Shown here: positions 32,299 through 40,645 of the stretch, one piece after another
Layout: the number at the start of each line of letters is the position of its first letter
How positions within the stretch are numbered: the stretch's first letter is position 1
Program-made: the position numbers and the translations under genes
The notes under the pieces: generated by a model
What the model was told of the DNA's origin: nothing
Database searches by the model: none
What the model saw: only the letters and a program-made list of their open reading frames with translations
Origin: Thiodiazotropha sp050291245
Lineage (GTDB): Bacteria; Pseudomonadota; Gammaproteobacteria; Chromatiales; Chromatiaceae
NCBI GenBank assembly: GCA_050291245.1
Contig: JBNKJP010000059.1
Span: 1-64,000 of the forward strand
Length of the DNA stretch: 64,000 nt
Direction: 5' to 3'

Positions 32299-33436
32299 AA
32301 AAGTCCTCATGGTGGACGATGATCGCAATCTGCTCGACTCGTTCCGCCGACAGTTTCGCAAGCGACTTGATATCGAAACCGCCACCAGTGGGGCCGACGG
32401 GGTCCAGGCGGTACGCGACGGAGGGCCCTTCGCCCTGGTCGTTTCGGATATGATGATGCCCAACATGAACGGCATCGAGTTTCTGTCAAAGATCCGCGCC
32501 ATCGCCCCCAATACCGTGCGCATCATGCTCACCGGCAATGCCAATCTCGATGTGGCCATCGACGCGGTGAATGATGGCAACATCTTCCGTTTCCTCAACA
32601 AACCGGTGGATACCGAGTCGCTCTACAAGACGATCCAGGACGGTTTGCGACAGTATCGCCTGGTTACCAATGAAAAGATTCTGCTCAACAAAACCCTGAA
32701 GGGCGCCGTGGATCTGCTTGGCGACGTACTGAGCGTGGTCAACCCGGATGCCTTCAGTCAGGCCTCCCGGATCAAACTCCACGTACAAAACATCGTCAAA
32801 AGCCTCTCCCTGGAAGACGGCTGGCACTATGACCTGGCCGGGATGCTGTGTCAGCTGGGGTATATCGGACTCCCCGACGCTCTCATCGCCAAACACGCCG
32901 TCGGCGCCGAATTGACGAAGGAGGAACAGAATCTCTACCAGACCTATCCGCAGATCGGCGCGCGCCTTTTGAAACATATCCCGAGACTGGAGAGGGTATC
33001 CGAAATGATCGCCTGCCAGTTGGAGGATACGCCACGCATCGAGTTTCAGGGGCAGCTGAGCCAGGAAGACAAGATCACCCTGGGCGGTCAGATTCTCAAG
33101 GTCGCCATCGCCTTCGACCAATTGACCAACACCGGTTTTACCGAAGATGAGGCGGCCGCGCAGCTGCGCGGGCAGCCGGATCAGTACGATCCCGTACTGA
33201 TTGAAACCCTGATGCAGGGTTCCAGGAACCGTAAACTCGAAATTCTTGAACTACCTCTCGACCAGCTCGAACCGGGGTTGATCATCGATCAGCCGATCAC
33301 CTCGAATGCCGGCGCGCTGCTGCTCGCAAAGGGCCAGACCCTCAGTCAGGCCATGGTGTTCAAACTCAAATCAGCCGTCGAGAGCAAGGCACTTAGCGAA
33401 CGATCAATCCGGGTGTTTCGCATCACACAACTTTGA
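32282..33436 (+). CDS. Response regulator with degenerate HD-GYP domain
   Basis: 384 residues from ATG 32282 (a TTG directly before it is less likely). The receiver (1-120) is complete, with D11/D12/D13, phospho-acceptor D56 in VVSDMMMPNMNG, T84 and K108. The rest aligns with RpfG-like HD-GYP outputs (GYIGLPDALIAKH..LTKEEQNLYQTYPQIGARLLKHIPRLERV), but the metal HD is CQ (CQLGY for HDIGK) and the HHERxDGxGYP segment is gone (CQLEDTPRIEFQGQ). It should not hydrolyse c-di-GMP and may instead bind partners. The final 13 bp overlap the convergent histidine kinase gene. Confidence 0.85.
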   Translation: MGKPTEKVLMVDDDRNLLDSFRRQFRKRLDIETATSGADGVQAVRDGGPFALVVSDMMMPNMNGIEFLSKIRAIAPNTVRIMLTGNANLDVAIDAVNDGNIFRFLNKPVDTESLYKTIQDGLRQYRLVTNEKILLNKTLKGAVDLLGDVLSVVNPDAFSQASRIKLHVQNIVKSLSLEDGWHYDLAGMLCQLGYIGLPDALIAKHAVGAELTKEEQNLYQTYPQIGARLLKHIPRLERVSEMIACQLEDTPRIEFQGQLSQEDKITLGGQILKVAIAFDQLTNTGFTEDEAAAQLRGQPDQYDPVLIETLMQGSRNRKLEILELPLDQLEPGLIIDQPITSNAGALLLAKGQTLSQAMVFKLKSAVESKALSERSIRVFRITQL

Positions 33437-35309
33437 TCCTTGAGTCGAATGCGGCGTGGGCCGAATCGCTCTCACCGTTCAACGGCAAACGCACGACAAA
33501 GGTCGTCCCTTGACCCTCCTCGGTTTCAAAGAAAATCTTCCCCTGATGCTTGCCTGCCACAATATCCTGAACGATCGCCAATCCCTGACCGGAACCACGC
33601 CCCACATCCTTTGTCGTGAAGAACGGATTGAATACATTGGGCTGTACCGACTTTGGAATTCCGGTCCCGGTATCGGCGACACGGATCTCGACCTGATCGT
33701 CGGATTGCCGGGTTGAGATGAGGATTCGGCCCTTCTCCTCCTCTCCCTTCGCTTCGATGGCATAGGCGGCATTCACGATGAGATTGAGCATCACCTGGGA
33801 AATCTCGCTGGCCATGCAGACCACCGGCGGTAACTCTTTGTCCAGGTCCAGTTCCAGATTGGCCGCATACTTCCATTCATTCTTGCACACCGCCACGGCA
33901 TTGCTCACCAGGCGATTCATATCGGTCGGTTCTTTGTTGACAGAACCCGGATGGGCGAACTCTTTCATGGCCTGGACAATGCCCGCCACCTGTGTGGCAC
34001 CGGCAATCGACTGATCGATGGCTTTCGGCAGTTCTTCTTCCAGGTAGTCGAGATCCGCATCCTCCACCGCCTCGACAATCCGCTCCACCTGAGGCTTGAG
34101 TCCGTCGAACTCGGCGGCTTGACGATGCAGATCCTTGTAGTGAGTCAGCAGGTTCACGATATCGTCAAACGCCTCTTTGAAAAAATGCAGGTTATCCCCC
34201 ACGTACTGAATCGGCGTATTGATCTCATGGGCGATACCCCCGGCCAATTGTCCCACAGCCGTCATCTTATGCGACTGATTGAGCTCTCGCTCCAGACGCG
34301 CCCGTTCGGCCTCCGCAAACTTACGCTTGGAAATGTCATGAAACATCAACACAGCACCGCCGGGACGATCGTTGCCCACCAGTGGAGACACCGAGAAGGA
34401 AACATCCCGCATCTCACCCCGCCGGTCGAGGATACGATCCTCGATTTCCTTGCGAACTCGGCCATCATCGAGGGTTTCTGCAATGGCCCGGCGCACGGAT
34501 TGATGCGGAGACAGGGACGGCTCCGGATAGATCCAATCGGTAAACTGAACACCCTGTAATTCCGAATCCTCCCATCCCAGCAGGCGTACACATTCCGGAT
34601 TGACATAGGTCACCAACCCCTGTCCATCCAGCACCACACAGGCATCGCTCATGCTGTTGGTCATATCGGTAAGAAACTGTTTCTGATCCATCATCGTCTG
34701 TTGCGCCAATCCCATCAGGCGCCAATGTTCCCGCACAAAACGCAGAAACAGGATGCTGATGGACGAAATAATCAGAAATCCGGCCAGATGCATCCCGATC
34801 ATCATCCGGCGCGTATCCGCCTGTGCCGCGATGATCGGCAGGGCATTCACCGCAACACTGATGCCTCCCCGCACGCTCCCCACCCGGGCGTCCTGCTCCT
34901 TATGGCAGGAGAGACACACCTCTTGCATGAACAGCGGTCCCACATAGCGGTAGACATCATCGGAGACATCGAAATAGGGCTTGGGGTCGGTTTCGAACCC
35001 TCTCAGGATATCGGCTTCCCAGGCGTTTGACCGGTTTTCCGGATTCATCGGGTGATTGGAGACCACTCGATAGTGAATATCATCCAAGCTCTGCTGCTTG
35101 AATGCTTCGGGATCGGACTGCATGATGAACGGATTGATCTTGGTCTGACGTACCATCTCGTACATCACCCGCCCACGCTCATAGGCGATATCCGTCACGG
35201 AGCGGTCGAATAGCGAAAAATTCCAGATTAACGAAATCCCGGCCAGAGCTGCCCAGAAAACCATCGGCAACAACCAATAGTATCGGGATTGCACGATCCT
35301 AAGAAACAT
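33423..35309 (-). CDS. Membrane histidine kinase with haem-type (DUF3365) sensor and PAS domain
   Basis: 628 residues: membrane helix 1 (about 11-30), periplasmic DUF3365/Tll0287-like domain with CLSCH at 132-136 (a c-type haem site), membrane helix 2 (about 173-192), PAS domain (about 212-330), a His-kinase A-type helix with H-box GGIAHEINTPIQYV, and an HATPase_c domain with NLIVNAAYAIE, DTGTGIP and GSGQGLAIV. It should autophosphorylate in response to redox state or a gas ligand at the haem. The gene is convergent with two response-regulator genes (31081-33436), which are natural partners; only the second of them has a phosphorylatable Asp. Confidence 0.92.
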   Translation of the reverse strand: MFLRIVQSRYYWLLPMVFWAALAGISLIWNFSLFDRSVTDIAYERGRVMYEMVRQTKINPFIMQSDPEAFKQQSLDDIHYRVVSNHPMNPENRSNAWEADILRGFETDPKPYFDVSDDVYRYVGPLFMQEVCLSCHKEQDARVGSVRGGISVAVNALPIIAAQADTRRMMIGMHLAGFLIISSISILFLRFVREHWRLMGLAQQTMMDQKQFLTDMTNSMSDACVVLDGQGLVTYVNPECVRLLGWEDSELQGVQFTDWIYPEPSLSPHQSVRRAIAETLDDGRVRKEIEDRILDRRGEMRDVSFSVSPLVGNDRPGGAVLMFHDISKRKFAEAERARLERELNQSHKMTAVGQLAGGIAHEINTPIQYVGDNLHFFKEAFDDIVNLLTHYKDLHRQAAEFDGLKPQVERIVEAVEDADLDYLEEELPKAIDQSIAGATQVAGIVQAMKEFAHPGSVNKEPTDMNRLVSNAVAVCKNEWKYAANLELDLDKELPPVVCMASEISQVMLNLIVNAAYAIEAKGEEEKGRILISTRQSDDQVEIRVADTGTGIPKSVQPNVFNPFFTTKDVGRGSGQGLAIVQDIVAGKHQGKIFFETEEGQGTTFVVRLPLNGESDSAHAAFDSRIKVV

Positions 35310-35403
35310 AGCTTCACTCCATGAGCGGTCTGCCAGAGAATTGCGGGTGTTCAGGACGGGTATCCTGCTCGAGAACCTCCTTAGGACTTCAAGCCCTGTG
35401 AGG

Positions 35404-36408
35404 TCAATCGTACTGAGGGGTCAACACCAACTTTCCCTGCATCCGTCCCTGCTCGATCAACTGATGCGCCTGCACCGCTTCGGCCAACGGCAGCTGCTCG
35501 CCCACATGAATCTTCAGGCAACCACTGTCAATCATCTCGGCACAATCATGTAGTATAGCGACTTGATTGCTCCTTGCTTGAGGCAGATCGCGCAGCATCG
35601 GGGTCAGCATCAGCGTGAAACCGATCCGCAGGTTGCGGTTTCGCACCTCTTTCCAGTCCATATCCGGCCCGGGATCGAGCAGGGTCACCAGATCCCCGTA
35701 GTGGGCCGTAGCCTCGACGGATTGCCTGAAGACCTCGGGGCCCACCGTATCCAGCACCACATCAGCGCCACGGCCATCCGTCAGTTTCAGGACCCGGGAA
35801 ACCATATTTTCCTCGGGATAGAGAATCACCTCGTCCGCACCCAGAGACTTGACGAAATCCCGCTTCTCCGGCGTGCTGACCGTGGTCAATACCCGTATCC
35901 CTGCCTGCTTGGCCAGTTGGATGGCCACATGTCCGACGCCACCGGCACCGGCATGTACCAGCAGGGTACGATCCTCGGTAAGGCGTGCCCGACCGAACAG
36001 CGCCTCCCAAGCGGTGATCAGGACCAGGGGCGCAGCGGCAGCCTGCGCAAAATCGGCGCTCACCGGTTTACGGCAGCACACCGCCTCATCCAGAACGGCA
36101 AACTCAGCGTAGTTCCCCTGCAATCCTCCCAGACCGCCATGGCAGTACCATACTTCGTCACCGGGACGAAACAGGGTCACCTCATCACCCACCTCGACCA
36201 CCTCCCCGGCACCGTCACATCCGAGAATCGCCGGAAGACCGTCCGGTATGAAAACGCCCCGTTTGCGCAGCTTGGTATCGATCGGGTTGACCCCGGCCGC
36301 CATCACCTTGACCTTGATCTCGGTGGGGCGGGTGATTTCAGGCTCCGGGATCTCTTCCAGCTTTAGTACATCCGGTTCGCCCAATGCTCGTAACAGGATT
36401 GCTTTCAT
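35404..36408 (-). CDS. Zinc-type alcohol dehydrogenase-like/NADPH:quinone oxidoreductase
   Basis: 334 residues from ATG 36408, which has TGGAGG upstream. It has a GroES-like N-terminal half (KVMAAGVNPIDTKLRKRG, GCDGAGEVVEVGDEV) and a Rossmann half with LVHAGAGGVGHVAIQLAKQAG for NADPH. It lacks the zinc-ligand Cys pattern of true alcohol dehydrogenases, as expected for the quinone-reductase branch of the MDR superfamily. The natural substrate is unknown. It is divergent from the OsmC gene across a 200-bp region with a strong hairpin. Confidence 0.9.
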   Translation of the reverse strand: MKAILLRALGEPDVLKLEEIPEPEITRPTEIKVKVMAAGVNPIDTKLRKRGVFIPDGLPAILGCDGAGEVVEVGDEVTLFRPGDEVWYCHGGLGGLQGNYAEFAVLDEAVCCRKPVSADFAQAAAAPLVLITAWEALFGRARLTEDRTLLVHAGAGGVGHVAIQLAKQAGIRVLTTVSTPEKRDFVKSLGADEVILYPEENMVSRVLKLTDGRGADVVLDTVGPEVFRQSVEATAHYGDLVTLLDPGPDMDWKEVRNRNLRIGFTLMLTPMLRDLPQARSNQVAILHDCAEMIDSGCLKIHVGEQLPLAEAVQAHQLIEQGRMQGKLVLTPQYD

Positions 36409-36460
36409 CAATCGCCTCCAATGGCTCGTATCTCAGAAAAAGGACCCACCGCCACATCAC

Positions 36461-36506
36461 TATTAACCCGGCACCTGAACATGGCATTTAAGGTGCCGGG
36501 TTAATA
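36461..36506. repeat. 16-bp perfect inverted repeat in a divergent promoter region
   Basis: TATTAACCCGGCACCT and its exact complement are separated by 14 nt. It lies between divergent genes, so it is not a terminator of either. A related TATTAACCCGGC sequence with a weaker dyad occurs at about 3594-3627. It could be a dispersed palindrome or an operator. Confidence 0.65.
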
Positions 36507-36609
36507 ATAGTACCCCGGATCCTAGGGCAGAGGGGGAGATCCGCGAAAAAACCCTCATCCGGAGACTCGCCCGTGATAGAGTTGCGCACAGGTAACACAG
36601 GAGACACGC

Positions 36610-37074
36610 ATGGTCGAAGAAGTCGGTAAGTTCACACTCCACCTGGAGCAGGAGGAGGACTACGCCTTCCGGGTGAAGTTCGATCTCAACAAAGCCCCGG
36701 ACGTCATCATGGACGAACCGCCACCGTTGGGTGAGCGAAACGGACCCAACGCCTCGCGCATGCTCGCCGCGGCGGCGGCGAACTGCCTCAGCGCCAGTCT
36801 CATGTTCTGCCTGGCCAAGGAAGACGTACCGGCCCGAAACGTTTCAACGGAAGTCACCTGCACCATGGTGCGCAACGAAAAAAAACGCCTACGGGTCGGC
36901 CGCCTGGATGTGCGCATCAGCGCCGGGGAGGAACTGCTCTCATCCAAGAAACTGGAGCGCTGTCTCGACCTATTCGAGGATTTCTGCGTAGTCACCGCAA
37001 GTATCCGCGAAGGCATCAAGGTGGGTGTCGAGGTGGTCAACCCGGCAGGCGAGGTACTGCACAGGGCGGAGTAA
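36610..37074 (+). CDS. OsmC-like protein
   Basis: 154 residues of the OsmC/Ohr fold. RNGPNASRMLAAAAANCLSASLMFCLAKEDV contains the first Cys of the usual pair on the long helix, and FEDFCVVTASIREGIKVGVEV holds the second. Such pairs reduce organic hydroperoxides, but this sequence is closer to the broad OsmC-like group than to classical Ohr. An ACAGGAGAC ribosome site lies just upstream of the ATG. It is monocistronic. Confidence 0.88.
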   Translation: MVEEVGKFTLHLEQEEDYAFRVKFDLNKAPDVIMDEPPPLGERNGPNASRMLAAAAANCLSASLMFCLAKEDVPARNVSTEVTCTMVRNEKKRLRVGRLDVRISAGEELLSSKKLERCLDLFEDFCVVTASIREGIKVGVEVVNPAGEVLHRAE

Positions 37075-37409
37075 ACCGCCCTTTCCAAGGGGCACAACGT
37101 CCCGAAGGAAGCACCCTTGAGGCACACAAACGTCGTCTCTTGCCGATCACCACGAGGGGGTGAAATATTCGGCACACGTCACAAAAACCCATGCGAAACC
37201 ATTGACTTAGGATCGTAGATACCTAAGACTCGGGAGATCCGCAGGGTTTGCCCAGGGAACCGAAGGCGTCAGGTATGACTGCAGCGGTGATATCGACCAC
37301 CGATCCGGCCGATCATCTATGCAATAAACATCAATAAACCCGGCATTCACCAGGTCAATGGGCTGCCAGCCTGGCGAAACGCCCGATTACGACGATAAAG
37401 GAGACCCAG
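37075..37409. other. 335-bp intergenic region without a gene
   Basis: It lies between the OsmC-like and rhodanese genes. The only clear signal is AAAGGAGA immediately before the GTG start at 37410. No hairpin or ORF stands out. Confidence 0.5.
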
Positions 37410-38156
37410 GTGAATCTTAAATCATCCCTCACACAGATCAGCGCACTCCTGCTGACTGTCACTTGTGGTACCGTTCTTGGCGACGGAAACCGCTACAATA
37501 AAGAACGCTTCTACCATTCCGAGATCAGTGCCGCTGAGGCCTATCAACGGATGGAACATCGCGGCGGCCCCGGGGTACCCCATGCGCATCACCATGGCGT
37601 GAAAGCGGTGCTCGTCGATGTCCGCTCCATGGAAGAGTATGCCGCGGGACATCCGAACGGCGGTTACAACATACCCTATCCCAGGGTCTGTAGCGGCTGT
37701 GACGCACAGTCAGACGAAACCTTTTACTGGGAGGTTTACAAGGCTGTGCGGGGCAACACGGACCAGGAGATCTTCACCCTGTGCCGTACCGGCTCGAGGA
37801 GTATCTCCGCCGCGAACATTCTCGCGAACCCGTCGGAATACGGCATCGACGGCCCGGCCTTCACCCAAGTACGCAACATCTGGGAAGGTTTCGTCGGTAA
37901 GTACAAGTTCGCATTTGAAGGCTCCACCATCATGCTGGACACGAATAACGAGCCCTTTGCCCTGGACCTCAACAACAACGGGGAAATGGATGCCGACAGT
38001 GCCGACGTTTATGCGGAACGCAAGGACGCCAACCCGGATAAGGATGGCTGGCGGAATTTCCAGCAACTGCCCTGGACGACCAAAATCCAGCGCAGGTACG
38101 CCTACATGGGTGACCGCCTTCAGTACCAGGAACTGACCCTAACCCCTGTCGATTGA
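37410..38156 (+). CDS. Exported rhodanese-domain protein
   Basis: 248 residues from a GTG with AAAGGAGA 9 bp upstream; signal peptide 1-24. The rhodanese domain (about 35-170) has VKAVLVDVRSMEEYAAGHPNGGYNIPYP and the active-site loop TLCRTGSRS, in which the Cys would carry the persulfide. The C-terminal 75 residues are outside the rhodanese fold and include a DLNNNGEMDADSADVYAE segment resembling a calcium loop. An exported sulfurtransferase suggests periplasmic sulfur handling. It is convergent with msrA. Confidence 0.88.
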   Translation: MNLKSSLTQISALLLTVTCGTVLGDGNRYNKERFYHSEISAAEAYQRMEHRGGPGVPHAHHHGVKAVLVDVRSMEEYAAGHPNGGYNIPYPRVCSGCDAQSDETFYWEVYKAVRGNTDQEIFTLCRTGSRSISAANILANPSEYGIDGPAFTQVRNIWEGFVGKYKFAFEGSTIMLDTNNEPFALDLNNNGEMDADSADVYAERKDANPDKDGWRNFQQLPWTTKIQRRYAYMGDRLQYQELTLTPVD

Positions 38157-38162
38157 GACGCC

Positions 38163-38186
38163 GCCCGCCGGCACACGCCGGCGGGC
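38163..38186. terminator. Strong GC hairpin between convergent genes
   Basis: A 10-bp stem (GCCCGCCGGC/GCCGGCGGGC) with a 4-nt loop lies 7 bp past the rhodanese stop and 25 bp past the msrA stop. Neither side has a T tract, so it may act as a bidirectional 3'-end stabiliser rather than an intrinsic terminator. Confidence 0.5.
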
Positions 38187-38210
38187 ACATCCACGCCCCC
38201 ACGAATTTCT

Positions 38211-38846
38211 TCAATCCGGATAAGGCACCCCGGTGCCCCCCAGACCACAGTAACCCATAGGATTCTTCGCCAGGTATTGCTGGTGATAGGCCTCGGCGTA
38301 GTAGAAACGCTCAGCGGGTAGAATCTCGGTGGTGATGGGCGCCGCGGTGATTTGCGCGAGGGCGTGCTGGTAATCATCCCGCGAGCTCACCGCCTGGGCC
38401 ATCTGCTCCTCGTCGTAGGTATAGATGCCGGATCGGTACTGGGTACCCAGGTCGTTGCCCTGGCGCATGCCTTCGGTCGGATTGTGGGACTCCCAGAAAC
38501 ACCTGAGCAGCTCCTGATAGGCAAGCTTCTGGGGATCAAAAACCACCAGAACCACCTCATTATGACCGGTCATACCGGTACACACCTCTTCGTAGGTTGG
38601 ATTGGGTGTGAACCCGGCGGCATAACCCACGGCGGTGACATATACCCCCGGGAGTTGCCAGAAACGCCGTTCGGCACCCCAGAAACACCCCATCCCGAAG
38701 CACGCCTTGCGGCACCCCTCCGGAAAGGGGGGGAACAGGCTCCGAGCATTCACGAAATGGCTGGCTTCGCTGAGGATGGGGGTCTCCCGTCCGGGCAAAG
38801 CCTCGTCCTGAGCGGGCATCCGGGTCTTGCGGCCAAGTCCGAACAT
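38211..38846 (-). CDS. msrA: Peptide-methionine (S)-S-oxide reductase MsrA
   Basis: Repairs methionine-S-sulfoxide in proteins. The 211-residue sequence is the long MsrA form with a roughly 50-residue N-terminal extension, then CFGMGCFWGAERRFWQLPGV with the catalytic Cys in GCFWG, YAAGFTPNPTYEEVCTGMTGHNEVVLVVFDP, and DLGTQYRSGIYTYDEEQ. The recycling Cys near the C-terminus is in GYCGLGGTG. A GGGGAC ribosome site lies upstream of the ATG. It is probably cytoplasmic because no leader is visible. Confidence 0.96.
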   Translation of the reverse strand: MFGLGRKTRMPAQDEALPGRETPILSEASHFVNARSLFPPFPEGCRKACFGMGCFWGAERRFWQLPGVYVTAVGYAAGFTPNPTYEEVCTGMTGHNEVVLVVFDPQKLAYQELLRCFWESHNPTEGMRQGNDLGTQYRSGIYTYDEEQMAQAVSSRDDYQHALAQITAAPITTEILPAERFYYAEAYHQQYLAKNPMGYCGLGGTGVPYPD

Positions 38847-38878
38847 AGGTGGTTTTCGTCCCCTCGATCAGTGACTCC

Positions 38879-40021
38879 TTACAACAGATAGTAAGCACCG
38901 CCTGCTGACGCTACAAGCAGTACAAAGAGCAAGATCCAGATAAACTTGTTGCCGGATTCCTTGGGCTCTTCCATATTCTGCCGGGCGAGGTGCTGCTCGA
39001 GCATATGCTCCACGGTTTCCGTAGCCACGGAGTTCGCCACCTCCTGGGACACCTGACTCGCGGTCTCATGCACCTGGGCCTCGAGGGAACCTTCGGTGAC
39101 CACCCGGATATGCTCGATCATCTCGTTCTTTTCCGGCACCTGGGTAAGAATGCGCGCCTCCTGATCCTTCATGCGCTCCTCGATGTCTCCCTCCAACTGG
39201 CTGATCTGGGCGTAGACATTGGCCTGAATCAACTCATCCAGCTCCCGCCGATTGAGTTGCCGGATGGCGTCTTCCAAATCTTTGTTGACCCGGGCCACCA
39301 CCTGCTCCTGAAGCGCCTCGGTATCGATCTCGGGGGCCTTCTGCCGAGCCAACTCCTGGCGCACCAGAGTCAGGACCCGGGGCTCCAATCGTTCGCTGAA
39401 GTAGCGATCCAGAGCACTTTCGAGACGGGAATCGAAGGATTTTTCCAACGCCTCTTCAACGGCCTTCTCCACGGCCTGCCCCACCGCCTTACGGGCCGCC
39501 TGGGCCGAACCCTCCGCAACCGCCCGCTGCGCGATACGGCGCACCTCCTCCTCGCTCGGACCTGAGGCTACCGGTGCCGGAGCAGGTGTCTGAATCTCGA
39601 CCACTGGCGGTTTGGCCGGAGCTTGTGGCGCAGACGGCGCAGGTGCAGGGCGATGACTTTCCATCAACTGGATGATCGCTCCCAGACTCTGTTCGGTGGG
39701 TGGCTTCACCAGGATACCCAGGGCACCATGATCCACCGCGGCCTTGACGTACTCTTCACCCTCATTGGCGGTACACATAACAATCGGCGTGGCATCGAAA
39801 CGGGGATTCATCTTGATCTGCTTGATGGTCTCCAGGCCGTCGATACCATCCATCAGAAAATCGACGAAGATAGCGTCTGGCGAAAGGTCCTGTAACAGCT
39901 CCAGGGCCTTCTCTCCGGATTCCGCCATTTCCACGTTTTCGAAGCCGCTCTTCTTGAGCATGCGACTCAGCACAATACGTGCGGATTTTGAATCATCAAC
40001 CAGAAGTGCTTGTTTAGACAC
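38879..40021 (-). CDS. Receiver-domain protein with coiled coil and C-terminal membrane anchor
   Basis: 380 residues from a GTG start (GATGAGG upstream). Residues 1-122 form a complete CheY-like receiver: D9/D10, phospho-acceptor in FVDFLMDGIDG, T84-type position in MCTANEG, and KPP. An Ala/Pro linker (about 127-157) is followed by a long charged coiled coil (about 158-355) and a C-terminal hydrophobic helix (about 362-379) ending in YYLL, so the protein should be tail-anchored in the inner membrane facing the cytoplasm. No DNA-binding or enzymatic output is present. The gene is downstream of nothing on its strand and lies 32 bp from msrA, which may be cotranscribed. Confidence 0.85.
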   Translation of the reverse strand: MSKQALLVDDSKSARIVLSRMLKKSGFENVEMAESGEKALELLQDLSPDAIFVDFLMDGIDGLETIKQIKMNPRFDATPIVMCTANEGEEYVKAAVDHGALGILVKPPTEQSLGAIIQLMESHRPAPAPSAPQAPAKPPVVEIQTPAPAPVASGPSEEEVRRIAQRAVAEGSAQAARKAVGQAVEKAVEEALEKSFDSRLESALDRYFSERLEPRVLTLVRQELARQKAPEIDTEALQEQVVARVNKDLEDAIRQLNRRELDELIQANVYAQISQLEGDIEERMKDQEARILTQVPEKNEMIEHIRVVTEGSLEAQVHETASQVSQEVANSVATETVEHMLEQHLARQNMEEPKESGNKFIWILLFVLLVASAGGAYYLL

Positions 40022-40323
40022 GCCTCATCATCCTTATCGTTTGATCGATACCAAAGTCGCCGCGAATGCCTCGCCGCTTGTTCACTGCAGGGATGCGAAC
40101 CCTGCCGGTCCGCATCCGCCTCCCGATTAGAACGGGATTTGTCCGCTATTGTCATAGGGAGAGAGATTCCCCCTCCAACCCATGGTCTGCTGCATTCAAT
40201 CATAGGTCAGCATGCTTGGCTAACCCAATGCCGTTAACCCATTCGGACTATAGGAAATTCCAGTTCGTCACTGGAACCCGCGCGGGACCCGGCGAAGAAT
40301 TCGCCAGTCTCGCAACAGGGTCT

Positions 40324-40608
40324 TACTAACCAGGCCATAGATATTGATACACTCAGGGCTACAAGCGTGGCTCAGATCAAGGCGCGCCTTGCAGGCAATG
40401 GCTGATCCCTTGTCAAGAGGCGCAACACCGAGCTGAGCCATGCTTGTAGCCCCTAACCTTATTAACTGCTTATGACAGGCCGACGTGTGTTTGCTCACGG
40501 ACTGCGTTATCAAAACTTGCTGTAGAAGTGCTACAGCGGCGTTTTGATGCCTTGCCGTGAGCAAACACACGTCGGCTGAGTGTATCAATATCTATGGCCT
40601 GGTTAGTA
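40324..40608. mobile_element. 285-bp MITE with perfect 32-bp terminal inverted repeats
   Basis: The ends TACTAACCAGGCCATAGATA... (40324-40355) and its exact complement (40577-40608) match over 32 bp. If the outer TA on each side is the target duplication, the element is of the IS630/Tc1-mariner type, which duplicates TA. Inside are two more inverted repeats: GGGCTACAAGC-GTGGCTCAG against CTGAGCCATGCTTGTAGCCC, and a perfect 22-bp pair starting GCCGACGTGTGTTTGCTCAC. There is no coding capacity. It sits between the receiver gene and metH. Confidence 0.9.
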
Positions 40609-40612
40609 TAAT
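40607..40612 (+). promoter_or_regulatory. Candidate -10 box of metH at the MITE edge
   Basis: A perfect TATAAT spans the right end of the MITE and the first flanking bases, 33 bp before the metH ATG. No good -35 is seen at 17 bp (ATCAAT), so strength is uncertain. Confidence 0.4.
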
Positions 40613-40645
40613 TGGCGACCGAATGACCCGAAACCTGAGTAGCTG

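Noticed and set aside
40446..40645. Cobalamin riboswitch upstream of metH.
   Set aside because: The leader is occupied by the MITE, and no B12-box-like conserved core was recognised; a covariance search would be decisive.
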